Part shown: piece by piece, positions 35,570 through 44,100 of the stretch
Layout: each line of letters starts with the position of its first letter
Numbering within the stretch: position 1 is the first letter of the stretch
NCBI RefSeq assembly: GCF_011316935.1
Contig: NZ_WLYS01000003.1
Coordinates: 186,001-250,000, forward strand
Source: Sphingobacterium chungjuense
Lineage (GTDB): Bacteria; Bacteroidota; Bacteroidia; Sphingobacteriales; Sphingobacteriaceae
Direction of reading: 5' to 3'
Length of the DNA: 64,000 nucleotides
Notes under the pieces: generated by a model
The model's database searches: none
What the model was told of the DNA's origin: nothing
What the model saw: only the letters and a program-made list of their open reading frames with translations
Made by a program: the position numbers and the translations under genes

Positions 35570-36763
35570 TTAGTTTACTACAGGTAATGCGTAATAGTTT
35601 TTCTTCGTGTCATTGTCAAATGTCACATCCTTAAAATCGGTGACTACATTATACACGGTATCACGCTCCACAGGATGGCGACCTACGTTACGAATTAGTT
35701 CTACTAATTCTTGTGTGGACATTGCTGGAGTTTGTTCCTCCGCACCTGCCATGCTGTAGATTTTAGTGGTATCATCCAATGTACCGTCAATATCATCTAC
35801 GCCAAAACTCAATGACATCTGTGCCGTATCGCGCGATATCATCGCCCAGTAAGCTTTGATGTGTGCAAAATTATCCATATATATTCTGGCAATAGCATAA
35901 TTGCGCAAATCTTCAATTACAGAAACCTCTGGAACATGCTCCATCTGATTGTCTTTATTTCGAAATTTTAATGGGATAAAAGTTTGAAAACCTTGCGTTC
36001 GATCTTGCAGTTGGCGTAATCGCTCCATGTGATCTACACGATGCCAATATTGTTCGATATGTCCGTACAACATCGTAGCATTAGTATGCATGCCAAGCTT
36101 ATGTGCTTGCTCGTGAATATCCAACCATTGGTCGGCAGTACATTTGTCGTGTGCGATCTTTTCCCGAATCTCTGGATGAAAAATCTCAGCTCCACCACCA
36201 GGCATGGAATCCAAGCCAGCTTCTTTCAAATATTTCATGCCATCGTAATGCGACAGCTTTGCTTTTTTGAATATATAGTAATATTCTACGGGTGTTAATG
36301 CTTTAATATGCAAGTCAGGACGGTGTGCCTTGCAACGTTGGAAAAACTCTGCGTAAAATGCTAAGTTTTGCTTAGGAACTACACCGCCAGTAATATGCAC
36401 TTCCGTCACAGGCTCTCCATCGTACTTCTTGACCACATCAAGCATGCCATCCACATCCATCTCCCATCCTTCTTCGCGTTGCTTGATCATGCGTGAATAC
36501 GAACAGAATTTGCAATCGTACACGCAGACGTTAGTAGGCTCTATGTGAAAGTTTCGATTGAAATAGGTGATATCGCCATGTTTCGCTTCGCGAATGTAAT
36601 TAGCCAATACACCAAGATAGGATAACTCCCCATGCTCATATAAGTACACACCTTCATCGAAGCTGATCCGCTCGCTATCGCGCACCTTCAGCGCTATCGC
36701 TTTGAGCTGCGGATCCAAGTTGGCGTTATTGATCAAAAAATCTAGTTTCTGCTGTGCGTCCAT
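35570..36763 (-). CDS. mqnE: Aminofutalosine synthase (radical SAM, MqnE)
   Basis: A 397-residue radical SAM enzyme that joins the chorismate-derived enolpyruvyl-benzoate to SAM-derived adenosine in the futalosine pathway. The iron-sulfur cysteines are Cys80, Cys84 and Cys87 in NVCVYDCKFCSYSR. Other MqnE features are HITGGVVPKQNL, SMPGGGAEIFHPEIR, TNATMLYGHIE and FQTFIPLKFRNKDN. It heads the operon with mqnA and has a good Shine-Dalgarno, uncommon in this phylum, at 36768-36774, which fixes the start. Later pathway genes (mqnB, C, D) are not in this window. Confidence 0.94.
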   Translation of the reverse strand: MDAQQKLDFLINNANLDPQLKAIALKVRDSERISFDEGVYLYEHGELSYLGVLANYIREAKHGDITYFNRNFHIEPTNVCVYDCKFCSYSRMIKQREEGWEMDVDGMLDVVKKYDGEPVTEVHITGGVVPKQNLAFYAEFFQRCKAHRPDLHIKALTPVEYYYIFKKAKLSHYDGMKYLKEAGLDSMPGGGAEIFHPEIREKIAHDKCTADQWLDIHEQAHKLGMHTNATMLYGHIEQYWHRVDHMERLRQLQDRTQGFQTFIPLKFRNKDNQMEHVPEVSVIEDLRNYAIARIYMDNFAHIKAYWAMISRDTAQMSLSFGVDDIDGTLDDTTKIYSMAGAEEQTPAMSTQELVELIRNVGRHPVERDTVYNVVTDFKDVTFDNDTKKNYYALPVVN

Positions 36764-36767
36764 GCCA

Positions 36768-36774
36768 CCCTCCT
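36768..36774 (-). promoter_or_regulatory. mqnE: Shine-Dalgarno (AGGAGGG) of mqnE
   Basis: The minus strand reads AGGAGGG with about 4-5 bases to the ATG at 36763. It supports this start codon. Confidence 0.6.
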
Positions 36775-36790
36775 AAATATCTAACAGATA

Positions 36791-36798
36791 CAAATGTA
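36791..36798 (-). promoter_or_regulatory. mqnE: Candidate -7 element (TACATTTG) of the mqnE operon
   Basis: The minus strand reads TACATTTG, a full TAnnTTTG match, giving a start of transcription near 36784 and a leader of about 20 bases. It sits within a small palindrome GATAC-AAAT-GTATC. No clear -33 box. Confidence 0.4.
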
Positions 36799-36886
36799 TC
36801 AAAAAATCCCCTAAAAATAGTTGTGCCAACAGCATATTAACTACATAAGAATGCTATTATAACCCCGTTAATACAGTTTCTTTTAA

Positions 36887-37792
36887 TTATTGTTTTACCT
36901 GTGGATAGAACTCTTGAATAGCATGCGTATACACAGCTGTATTGAGTCGCATCATCTTCTGAAAATATGCTGGTTGCGCTGCACCTATCGGATATAAAGT
37001 CAATTGACGCTTATTTCCAACAATTCTATCCCAGATTGTCGTAGGGCCATTTTGCAGGGATACGGTGAAATAATACAAGTATGGAGCAATCCATCGTTTG
37101 TAATCTTCTTTGCTTATGGAATTATTTGGATTCAATAATTCAAAATCCCGACCTTCAGCGATGCAAGCCTGCAGCTCTACGGCATTTAATGGCGTACCAT
37201 CTCGTACGGTAATTACATCGTATTGCGGATCTATAAAAATCCACTTGTTGATGTCGGCAATATATACTTCATTGGCCACATGACCACCACCCCATTTCAC
37301 TTCAGAAATATCGCGAGTCATCAAACTCAATTGCCTCGTCGCGAAACCTAAAGATGCTAAACACTGTTGAGCCACGGTCGCATATTCGACGCAGCGAAAT
37401 CGGCGTCCTTTCTTCGCTTCTTGCAAGATATAAGCAGCATCATGGTATTCTGGTATATTTTCGCCATCATGCTCCCACCGACTTTGTACCCAACTCTGAA
37501 TAGCTGTAATTTTATCGAAATCGCTTTCGCAATGTTGTACGATACTATCCAAATTGTATGTTTCACGCAAATAGGTATAAGCTTTGCCATGAGACAAATC
37601 GGGATATTGAAGCGTTACAGAAGATGGTTGCTCGTAATCAAATGTCAATGAATGTATTGTCGAGTCTACACGATCCTTACCAATAGGAATAATACCGCCC
37701 AACCTCGGCGACATCCAGAATATAAACAATACAACGCAACCAATAAGTCCGAGTACTATTTTCCATGCGATACCCCAGACTTTTCTCATCAA
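36887..37792 (-). CDS. Membrane-anchored transglutaminase-like (TGc) protein
   Basis: A 301-residue protein with one N-terminal membrane helix (about 8-27) and a transglutaminase-like cysteine-peptidase-fold domain. The triad is complete: Cys134 in RFRCVEYATV, His171 in GGGHVANEVY and Asp188 in FIDPQYD. The fold acts as peptidase or amidase in bacteria; the substrate here is unknown. It is co-directional with the ABC exporter gene, 5 bases downstream of it, so the two are probably one operon. ATG at 37789 is an equally good start. Confidence 0.87.
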   Translation of the reverse strand: MMRKVWGIAWKIVLGLIGCVVLFIFWMSPRLGGIIPIGKDRVDSTIHSLTFDYEQPSSVTLQYPDLSHGKAYTYLRETYNLDSIVQHCESDFDKITAIQSWVQSRWEHDGENIPEYHDAAYILQEAKKGRRFRCVEYATVAQQCLASLGFATRQLSLMTRDISEVKWGGGHVANEVYIADINKWIFIDPQYDVITVRDGTPLNAVELQACIAEGRDFELLNPNNSISKEDYKRWIAPYLYYFTVSLQNGPTTIWDRIVGNKRQLTLYPIGAAQPAYFQKMMRLNTAVYTHAIQEFYPQVKQ

Positions 37793-37797
37793 AGCAC

Positions 37798-39633
37798 TTA
37801 ATTAGAAAATTGCTGCATTTCGATCAAACGATTATACAATCCGTTTTGTGCGATCAATTCAGGGTGTGTACCCACTTCTCGAATAGACCCACCTTCTAAT
37901 ACGATAATCTTATCCGCATTGTGTATAGTGCTTAATCGATGTGCGATTACCACCGTGGTACGGTTCTTCATCAAAGCATATAATGCATCTTGCACCAATT
38001 TTTCGGATTCCGTATCCAAAGCAGATGTAGCCTCGTCTAAGAGCATTATCGGCGGGTTTTTCAGCACGGCGCGAGCGATACAAATCCGTTGGCGCTGTCC
38101 ACCCGACAACTTAGAACCGCGGTCTCCAATATTGGTTTGATAGCCGTCTTCCGTCTTCAAGATAAACTCATGCGCATTGGCAATACGTGCAGCCGCTTCG
38201 ACCTGCTCTGGTGTCGCATCTGTATTAGCAAAGGCAATATTATTATAAATAGTATCATTGAACAAGACAGACTCTTGATTGACCACGCCAATCATGGCAC
38301 GTAAATCTTCCTGTTTCAAATCTCGCAAATCTGTACCATCAAAACGAATAGCCCCACTCGTAACATCCATAAACCTTGGTATAAGATCTACCAAAGTAGA
38401 TTTGCCGCCACCAGAAGGTCCTACCAAAGCGACCGTGCCACCTTTGGGAATATCTAGATTTATATCACGTAAGACTTCATGCTCACCATAAGCAAAATGC
38501 ACCTTTTCGAAAGAAATGCCTTGCTTAAAGTCGGTCACCGCTTTTGCATCTGGAGCATCTTTCACTTCATTCTTCTCATCAATCAACGCTAATACACGCT
38601 CACCAGCGGCAATACCATTATGGACACTACTAAATGCATCAGTAAGTGCTTTTGCTGGTCGCATTACTTGAGAGAATATTGCAATATAGGCGATGAACTC
38701 AGAAGCGCCCAACTCTCCGCTTCCACTCAACACCAAATGACCACCATATACCAAAATAACGGCCACCATCACCACGCCTAGCAATTCGGATACAGGCGAA
38801 CCCATTTGCTGGCGGCGAACCATTCTACGCATGATATTGGCATAACGATGATTCTCTCTGTTGAAACGATCTTTCACAAAGAAATTGGCGTTGAATGATT
38901 TTATAATTTTGACACCAGAAAGCGCTTCATCCAAATAGGTGATCATATTCGCATAAGATTGTTGCGCTTCTGTTGCTTGCGATTTAAGTGTTTTTACAAT
39001 TCGTGAAATAAAAAATGCTGAAACAGGAATAACCAAAAGAGAAAACAACGTGAGTTTTACCGAAAACACAAAAAGCATAATCATATAAGCGATTAGCTGT
39101 AATGGTTCTTTAAATGCAACCTGCAAGGTACCAGTTACTGAAAATTGCACCACCTGCACATCTGATGCTATCTTTGAGATCACATCTCCCTTTCGTTGAT
39201 TGGTGAAATAACCTAAATGCAAACTCATTACATTATCAAATACAGCCCTACGAAGATTTAACAAAGTATGAATCCGGAGATTTTCCATGATACGTTGGGA
39301 AAAATATCGAAATATATTGCTGATGAGCACCGAGATTACAATCACAATACACACATACTTCAATGCTTCGTACGGACCAAGATCGTAATACAGCCTATCG
39401 GCATAATAGGTAAACCAACCACCTATATCAGTCAATTCTGATGGTTTGGCTATCACCTCTGTAGCAATCATTCCTTCGTCGCCCGTCCCTTTAAAAAGCA
39501 CTTGTAGCAATGGCGCCAACAAAGCTAGGTTCAATGTGCCAAATATCACTGTAATAAGTGTACAGATGATGTATGGTATAGCATATTTTGCAATGGGATT
39601 AGCAAAAGATAATAGTCTAAAATATGTCTTCAT
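37798..39633 (-). CDS. ABC exporter, fused permease and ATPase (MsbA-like)
   Basis: A 611-residue ABC transporter half with six predicted membrane helices (about 15-330) and an ATPase domain (about 360-605). ATPase motifs are Walker A GPSGGGKSTL, signature LSGGQRQRI, Walker B IMLLDEATSALD and the switch His in AHRLST. It probably works as a homodimer, exporting lipid or another amphipathic compound. MsbA-like is the nearest label I can give; substrate is not certain. A TAnnTTTG promoter element lies 18 bases upstream, and the transglutaminase-like gene follows. Confidence 0.92.
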   Translation of the reverse strand: MKTYFRLLSFANPIAKYAIPYIICTLITVIFGTLNLALLAPLLQVLFKGTGDEGMIATEVIAKPSELTDIGGWFTYYADRLYYDLGPYEALKYVCIVIVISVLISNIFRYFSQRIMENLRIHTLLNLRRAVFDNVMSLHLGYFTNQRKGDVISKIASDVQVVQFSVTGTLQVAFKEPLQLIAYMIMLFVFSVKLTLFSLLVIPVSAFFISRIVKTLKSQATEAQQSYANMITYLDEALSGVKIIKSFNANFFVKDRFNRENHRYANIMRRMVRRQQMGSPVSELLGVVMVAVILVYGGHLVLSGSGELGASEFIAYIAIFSQVMRPAKALTDAFSSVHNGIAAGERVLALIDEKNEVKDAPDAKAVTDFKQGISFEKVHFAYGEHEVLRDINLDIPKGGTVALVGPSGGGKSTLVDLIPRFMDVTSGAIRFDGTDLRDLKQEDLRAMIGVVNQESVLFNDTIYNNIAFANTDATPEQVEAAARIANAHEFILKTEDGYQTNIGDRGSKLSGGQRQRICIARAVLKNPPIMLLDEATSALDTESEKLVQDALYALMKNRTTVVIAHRLSTIHNADKIIVLEGGSIREVGTHPELIAQNGLYNRLIEMQQFSN

Positions 39634-39650
39634 TCAGTATTTTAATTGTA

Positions 39651-39658
39651 CAAATGTA
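39651..39658 (-). promoter_or_regulatory. Candidate -7 element (TACATTTG) of the ABC exporter operon
   Basis: The minus strand reads TACATTTG, a full TAnnTTTG match. Transcription would begin near 39644, giving an 11-base leader. No -33 TTG at the usual distance. Confidence 0.4.
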
Positions 39659-39863
39659 GCAAAATTTGACCTACTGCATTGGTTTTATGCGAATAGCAAC
39701 AACATTGTGTCATTATTTTGATATTTAACTAAATTGGAAGAATAGTCAAATATTTAATTATCGTAACTGCTGCGCATTTCAAAAACGGTCACTAGATTAA
39801 CGTAAAAAATTAATACATTCGTGCTTCAAGCACAAATTTGAGAGACATTATTACCATATACAC

Positions 39864-41033
39864 ATGCAGATAGCCGTAGCAAAACGCCTTGAACAGACGC
39901 AAGAATACTACTTTTCGAAAAAGCTTCGTGAGATAGAATCCTTAAATAAGGCGGGCAAAAACATCATCAATCTGGCTATAGGAAGTCCAGATCTACCACC
40001 TCACCCTACCGTTGTACAAGAATTAGTAAAAACTGCTTCTTTAAACAATGTGCACGGCTATCAAAGCTATAAGGGTAGTCCTATTTTGCGGGAAGCTATC
40101 GCAAACTGGTATAAAAAATATTACGTCGTAACAGTAGATCCGGCAACCGAAGTATTACCTCTCATGGGATCAAAAGAGGGCATCATGCATATTTGCATGA
40201 CGTATCTACAGGCTGGAGATAAAGTCTTGATTCCAAATCCCGGATATCCCACCTATGCTTCGGCTGTGCGCCTTAGCGAAGCTACTGCTATTCCATACAA
40301 GCTTTCGGAAACCAACAATTGGTTGCCAGATTTGCAAGCCTTGGAAGCAAATGGCTTGCAAGGAGTGAAAATGATGTGGATCAATTATCCACACATGCCA
40401 ACTGGAGCCAAAGCAACTACGGCATTTTTTCAAGATATTATTGCCTTTGGCAAAAAACACAATATCCTGATTTGCCACGATAATCCGTACAGCTTTATAC
40501 TCAATGAAGAGCCTATGAGTATTATGCGTGTAGACGGTGCGATGGATGTGGCTATAGAGCTTAATTCCTTAAGCAAGTCTGTTAATATGGCCGGATGGCG
40601 TGTCGGTATGATGATAGCAAAAGCGGATCGAATTGACGAGATTTTACGCTTTAAATCCAATATGGATTCCGGCATGTTTTTCCCTGTTCAAGCTGCTGCT
40701 GCCAAAGCATTATCACTCGATCAATCATGGTACGACGAATTGAATACTATTTACAAAAAACGTCGTGAAAAGGTTTTTGCGATTATGAATCTGCTCGGAT
40801 GTAGCTATCAAAAAGAACAGGTTGGGCTATTCGTGTGGGCTAAAGTATCAGATCAATACAAAGATTCTTACGAATTAACTGACAGCATCTTATATGAAGC
40901 CAATGTATTTATTACTCCTGGCGGAATATTCGGTGACGCCGGCACGCAATACATCCGCATTAGCTTGTGCGCGACGGAGGAAACATTCGACCGTGCCTTC
41001 GAAAGAATACAAAAATTATCTACTAATACATAA
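39864..41033 (+). CDS. PLP-dependent class I/II aminotransferase, likely aromatic or aspartate type
   Basis: A 389-residue fold-type I aminotransferase. The PLP lysine is Lys238 in LNSLSKSVNMAGWRVG. Other motifs are NLAIGSPDLPPHP (substrate loop), VHGYQSYKGSPILREAIA, GSKEGIMHI, NYPHMPTGA and HDNPYSFI. The gene is followed after 11 bases by tyrA. In many Bacteroidota an aminotransferase of this type sits in the phenylalanine/tyrosine gene group, so transamination of aromatic keto acids or prephenate is the likely role. Sequence alone does not exclude an aspartate or LL-diaminopimelate enzyme. Confidence 0.88.
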   Translation: MQIAVAKRLEQTQEYYFSKKLREIESLNKAGKNIINLAIGSPDLPPHPTVVQELVKTASLNNVHGYQSYKGSPILREAIANWYKKYYVVTVDPATEVLPLMGSKEGIMHICMTYLQAGDKVLIPNPGYPTYASAVRLSEATAIPYKLSETNNWLPDLQALEANGLQGVKMMWINYPHMPTGAKATTAFFQDIIAFGKKHNILICHDNPYSFILNEEPMSIMRVDGAMDVAIELNSLSKSVNMAGWRVGMMIAKADRIDEILRFKSNMDSGMFFPVQAAAAKALSLDQSWYDELNTIYKKRREKVFAIMNLLGCSYQKEQVGLFVWAKVSDQYKDSYELTDSILYEANVFITPGGIFGDAGTQYIRISLCATEETFDRAFERIQKLSTNT

Positions 41034-41044
41034 CCGATATCAAT

Positions 41045-41896
41045 ATGCAAAATACTATGAATATTGCTATTGTCGGGGTCGGTCTTATTGGTGGATCGAT
41101 CGCTATGCGGTTACGGGAAACCCATTTTGCTACGCGCATTTATGGAGTTGACAAAAGTGAAAGCAACCAGAAAAAGGCACTGCAACTGGGATTGGTAGAC
41201 GAGATTGTAGACTTAGAAACCGCAATCGCTAAATGCAAAGTGTTGGTTTTAACCGTACCTGTGGATGCGATTATGCAACTTGCTCCTTACATCTTAGATA
41301 GAGTCGACCAACAAGTGGTGATCGACATGGGATCTACTAAGATCAATATATTGCAACATATAGAACAACATCCTAATCGTGGCCGTTATATTGCAGCACA
41401 CCCGATGGCTGGTACCGAATACTCGGGACCTGAAGCCGCCATTCCAGATCTATTTCGAGATAAAGTAATGGTTTATGTAGAGGCGTTTAAAACCGATGAA
41501 GATGCGTTCGATATCGCCGAGAGCATTAGCGAACAATTGGAAATGCGATCTGTCTTCATGAACGCTGAAGAGCATGATATGCATACGGCATATGTATCGC
41601 ATATTTCGCATATTACTTCCTTTGCATTGGCACTAACTGTGCTACAAAAAGAAAAATCGCAAGGAAGAATCTTCGAATTAGCGGGTTCTGGTTTTGAATC
41701 TACCGTGCGTTTGGCGAAATCTTCCCCAGATATGTGGACTCCTATCTTAAAGCAAAACCGAGAAAACGTCTTGGAGGTCTTAGAAGAACACATCAAGCAA
41801 TTGCAAAAGATCTACAACAATCTCGAAGAAGAAGATTACGAATCTCTGTATAAGCTAATTAAGCGTTCCAATAAAATTAAGCGGATTATACGGTAA
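41045..41896 (+). CDS. tyrA: Prephenate dehydrogenase
   Basis: A 283-residue NAD-dependent enzyme of tyrosine synthesis. The nucleotide loop is IVGVGLIGGSIA near the N-terminus, followed by VIDMGSTKINI, the substrate motif AAHPMAGTEYSGPEAA (about 118-133) and HTAYVSHISHITSFALA (about 178-194). There is no fused chorismate mutase or ACT domain, so feedback control by tyrosine through such a domain is not expected. ATG at 41057 would start directly at the first strand and is equally possible. It follows the aminotransferase gene and ends before a bidirectional terminator. Confidence 0.94.
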   Translation: MQNTMNIAIVGVGLIGGSIAMRLRETHFATRIYGVDKSESNQKKALQLGLVDEIVDLETAIAKCKVLVLTVPVDAIMQLAPYILDRVDQQVVIDMGSTKINILQHIEQHPNRGRYIAAHPMAGTEYSGPEAAIPDLFRDKVMVYVEAFKTDEDAFDIAESISEQLEMRSVFMNAEEHDMHTAYVSHISHITSFALALTVLQKEKSQGRIFELAGSGFESTVRLAKSSPDMWTPILKQNRENVLEVLEEHIKQLQKIYNNLEEEDYESLYKLIKRSNKIKRIIR

Positions 41897-41968
41897 GAGG
41901 CTATTGTTTCGCCAAGACGAAATTGCGAAGCCAAGGGGTGCGAGACTAAAGCAATCTATAGAAAACCA

Positions 41969-42003
41969 AAAAAGCCCTTGAACAATTTGTTCAAGGGCTT
42001 TTT
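41969..42003. terminator. Bidirectional terminator between tyrA and rpmA
   Basis: A perfect 16-bp stem AAAAAGCCCTTGAACA/TGTTCAAGGGCTTTTT has a 3-base loop. A- and T-tracts on both sides let it end tyrA on the plus strand and rpmA on the minus strand. Confidence 0.85.
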
Positions 42004-42020
42004 GATGAAATAAGGTATTC

Positions 42021-42284
42021 TTAGTTCTGCTCAGCAGGAACTACAGAAACGTATGATTTATCGTTCGCTTTTTTGCGGAAAACAACTGTTCCAGCAGTCA
42101 AAGCGTACAATGTATGGTCTTTACCGATACCTACGTTAGCATCAGGGTTGTGTTTTGTACCACGCTGACGAACGATGATGTTACCAGCGATCGCTTGTTG
42201 ACCACCAAAGATTTTAATACCTAGTCTCTTGCTATGTGACTCACGGCCGTTCTTGGAACTACCCGCACCTTTTTTGTGTGCCAT
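42021..42284 (-). CDS. rpmA: 50S ribosomal protein L27
   Basis: An 87-residue ribosomal protein L27. The start [20 protein letters not shown] is the conserved N-terminal arm reaching the peptidyl-transferase centre. It lacks the cleavable N-terminal extension of Firmicutes L27. [22 protein letters not shown] and [12 protein letters not shown] follow. It lies 74 bases after rplU in the usual L21-L27 order. Confidence 0.98.
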   Translation of the reverse strand: MAHKKGAGSSKNGRESHSKRLGIKIFGGQQAIAGNIIVRQRGTKHNPDANVGIGKDHTLYALTAGTVVFRKKANDKSYVSVVPAEQN

Positions 42285-42358
42285 TTTCTTATCTTAATTT
42301 ATGACGTTAAGTCAGATTAAAAATTCAATTATTTTCAAAGTCTCTTCGACTTCTCTAC

Positions 42359-42670
42359 TTACAAACTAATACCAGTGATCTGGATTTTAGTGAAACTTTG
42401 ACGGTGACCGTTTTTCTTTTTGTAGCCTTTACGACGTTTTTTCTTGAAAACGATTACTTTATCACCTTTCAAATGAGACAAAATCGTAGCTGAAACTTTA
42501 GCACCTGAAATACTAGGTGTACCTACAGTGAATTTACCACCGTCTTCTGCTAACAATATGTTGTCAAATTCAATACTAGCGCCTTCATCTCCCTGCAAAC
42601 GGTGCACGAAAAGATATTGGTCTTTTGCAACCTTGAATTGCTGTCCTGCTATATTTACTATTGCGTACAT
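42359..42670 (-). CDS. rplU: 50S ribosomal protein L21
   Basis: A 103-residue ribosomal protein L21 with the family start MYAIVNIAGQQFKV and the basic stretch KVIVFKKKRRKGYKKKNGHRQ followed by FTKIQITGI. It is the first gene of rplU-rpmA. Its promoter at 42707-42738 matches the Bacteroidota consensus and is bracketed by a perfect 18-bp inverted repeat. Confidence 0.98.
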   Translation of the reverse strand: MYAIVNIAGQQFKVAKDQYLFVHRLQGDEGASIEFDNILLAEDGGKFTVGTPSISGAKVSATILSHLKGDKVIVFKKKRRKGYKKKNGHRQSFTKIQITGISL

Positions 42671-42681
42671 TGTTATTTAAT

Positions 42682-42745
42682 TAATTTGTTTGTATTTATT
42701 GATCGGCAAAGATAGAAATTACGATCTATAAATACAAACAAATTA
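42682..42745. repeat. 18-bp perfect inverted repeat around the rplU core promoter
   Basis: Arms 42682-42699 (TAATTTGTTTGTATTTAT) and 42728-42745 are exact reverse complements. After one mismatch, GATCG/CGATC (42701-42705 with 42722-42726) extends the symmetry. The right arm covers the -33 box, the left arm lies in the leader, and the -7 box is at the centre. Confidence 0.8.
42707..42738 (-). promoter_or_regulatory. rplU: Promoter of rplU-rpmA
   Basis: On the minus strand TTTG (plus 42735-42738) is followed after 20 bases by TATCTTTG (plus 42707-42714). Both boxes match the Bacteroidota housekeeping consensus. Transcription should begin near 42700, giving a ~30-base leader. Confidence 0.7.
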
Positions 42746-42766
42746 TGGCGCTAAATTCTATTGTTT

Positions 42767-43264
42767 TTAGCGCCCTAGTAACGCTAGCTCACTATCTGTA
42801 TACATTTTTGCTCCGTCCAAATAATTATATATTAATTGCTTTGCGTGTTTATCCGACATCTTGTGCAAATTATTCATAACAAATGTTTTATCGTTTTCCA
42901 CTTCGCTATGATATCCTAAATATTTTGGTGAATAGTACTGTATACACAAGCGGATGAATCGTAGCTCTACTTCTTGCGGATTGGCTTCTATTAGATCTTC
43001 CAACATACTCTTAGCATTTTTGAAGTAGCTCATCTTCTTGATCGGATTGGCTGTGTGCTTGGCCATAAACATATGAAAAGCAGCCTCATAACCTTTTTCT
43101 ACCGGTGTACGAGCCGTTTCCTGCAAATGCTCATGATATTTTTCACATAGGTCTTTGTTTTTCACACCTTGATTGAAATTTTTTCTGGCACCGTTCAAAT
43201 CAGCCTTTTGTGCATGGCACAAACACACTTGTAATAGCAGGAGGCAAAGGATGTATATACGCAT
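42767..43264 (-). CDS. Exported conserved hypothetical protein
   Basis: A 165-residue protein with a signal peptide (residues 1-18, ending CLCHA before QKADL). The mature part is helical, without known motifs: KNKDLCEKYHEHLQETARTPVEKGYEAAFHMFMAKH near the start and FVMNNLHKMSDKHAKQLIYNYL near the end, a pattern reminiscent of helical-repeat (TPR-like) proteins. I do not recognise a named family. It precedes rplU by 96 bases on the same strand, but rplU has its own promoter. Confidence 0.75.
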   Translation of the reverse strand: MRIYILCLLLLQVCLCHAQKADLNGARKNFNQGVKNKDLCEKYHEHLQETARTPVEKGYEAAFHMFMAKHTANPIKKMSYFKNAKSMLEDLIEANPQEVELRFIRLCIQYYSPKYLGYHSEVENDKTFVMNNLHKMSDKHAKQLIYNYLDGAKMYTDSELALLGR

Positions 43265-43371
43265 AATCAGTTTATTTTGACACTTATCTGATGGAAGTTA
43301 CAAAAAACAGACCAACTATTTCAAATACAAATGATTAACACAACAAAAATTGACGGACTTAAACATATTCG

Positions 43372-44100
43372 CTACAACAAATTCTCACGCGCATATTTTA
43401 GCAACACACCTAGGAGCAACGCTATTGTAAAACTTAAAAAAGTACCCAACAAGATGTATTCTGTAAATTTTGTGTTCTTCGCATTGGTTAGATCGCCAAA
43501 ACGAAAGATAGATTTTGCTGCAAGCAGAAACCCTATTCCTGGCAAAAAATTTAGTTGAATAAAAATGACCACCATCAGCCGTTCTAAAATACCAATAACT
43601 AAACCGGCATCCAGCAATGTTTCCGTTTTCTTTCCCGTAAACGCCTGCTCTGTATCCCATCTGCTAAAAAACACACGCATGATTATCGGTGTTACAAATA
43701 CTAATACCAGTAATGTGAGTAAGTATAGCACATTGGTTGGCGACCATAACTGTAATTGTTGAAAATAGTTAGGATAGTAAAAAATCATGACTACGGAGAT
43801 CATGAGCAAATGCAGGATTTGATCGAAAACAAAAGCTTTAAATGGCTTGGTAGGCCACTGATCCTCATACCAAATCTTTAAGCTATCAATTGCCAGATGC
43901 GTCGCGACAATAAATATGATCCCTTGCCAATGATCAACAAGTGTTGCAGAAAAAATCAGTAGTAATGCAAGTGCATGTATGCCTACATGCAACAGCAAGT
44001 ACTTAATGTGTACCCTCCTTTTCTCGACCAAAGACTTTGGCTGCAACACAAAATCCCCCAATACATGCGCTAGCAAAAATTGCAGTAAGACTATTAACAT
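43372..44100 (-). CDS. DUF3307 membrane protein
   Basis: A 242-residue membrane protein of the DUF3307 family. The family start LLQFLLAHVLGDFVLQPKSLVEKRR is followed by HVGIHALALLLIF, THLAIDSLKIWYED and FDQILHLL; about six hydrophobic segments are visible in total. The function is unknown. Start ATG 44100 is used: it overlaps the satD stop by 7 bases, and the family homology starts there. Coupling with satD is seen in other bacteria. Confidence 0.85.
   Translation of the reverse strand: MLIVLLQFLLAHVLGDFVLQPKSLVEKRRVHIKYLLLHVGIHALALLLIFSATLVDHWQGIIFIVATHLAIDSLKIWYEDQWPTKPFKAFVFDQILHLLMISVVMIFYYPNYFQQLQLWSPTNVLYLLTLLVLVFVTPIIMRVFFSRWDTEQAFTGKKTETLLDAGLVIGILERLMVVIFIQLNFLPGIGFLLAAKSIFRFGDLTNAKNTKFTEYILLGTFLSFTIALLLGVLLKYARENLL

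Noticed and set aside
42682..42745. Invertible promoter (phase variation) at rplU
   Set aside because: Bacteroidota do use inverted repeats around invertible promoters, but the spacer is only 28 bp, no recombinase gene is near, and L21/L27 are needed at all times. An operator-like dyad is the simpler reading.
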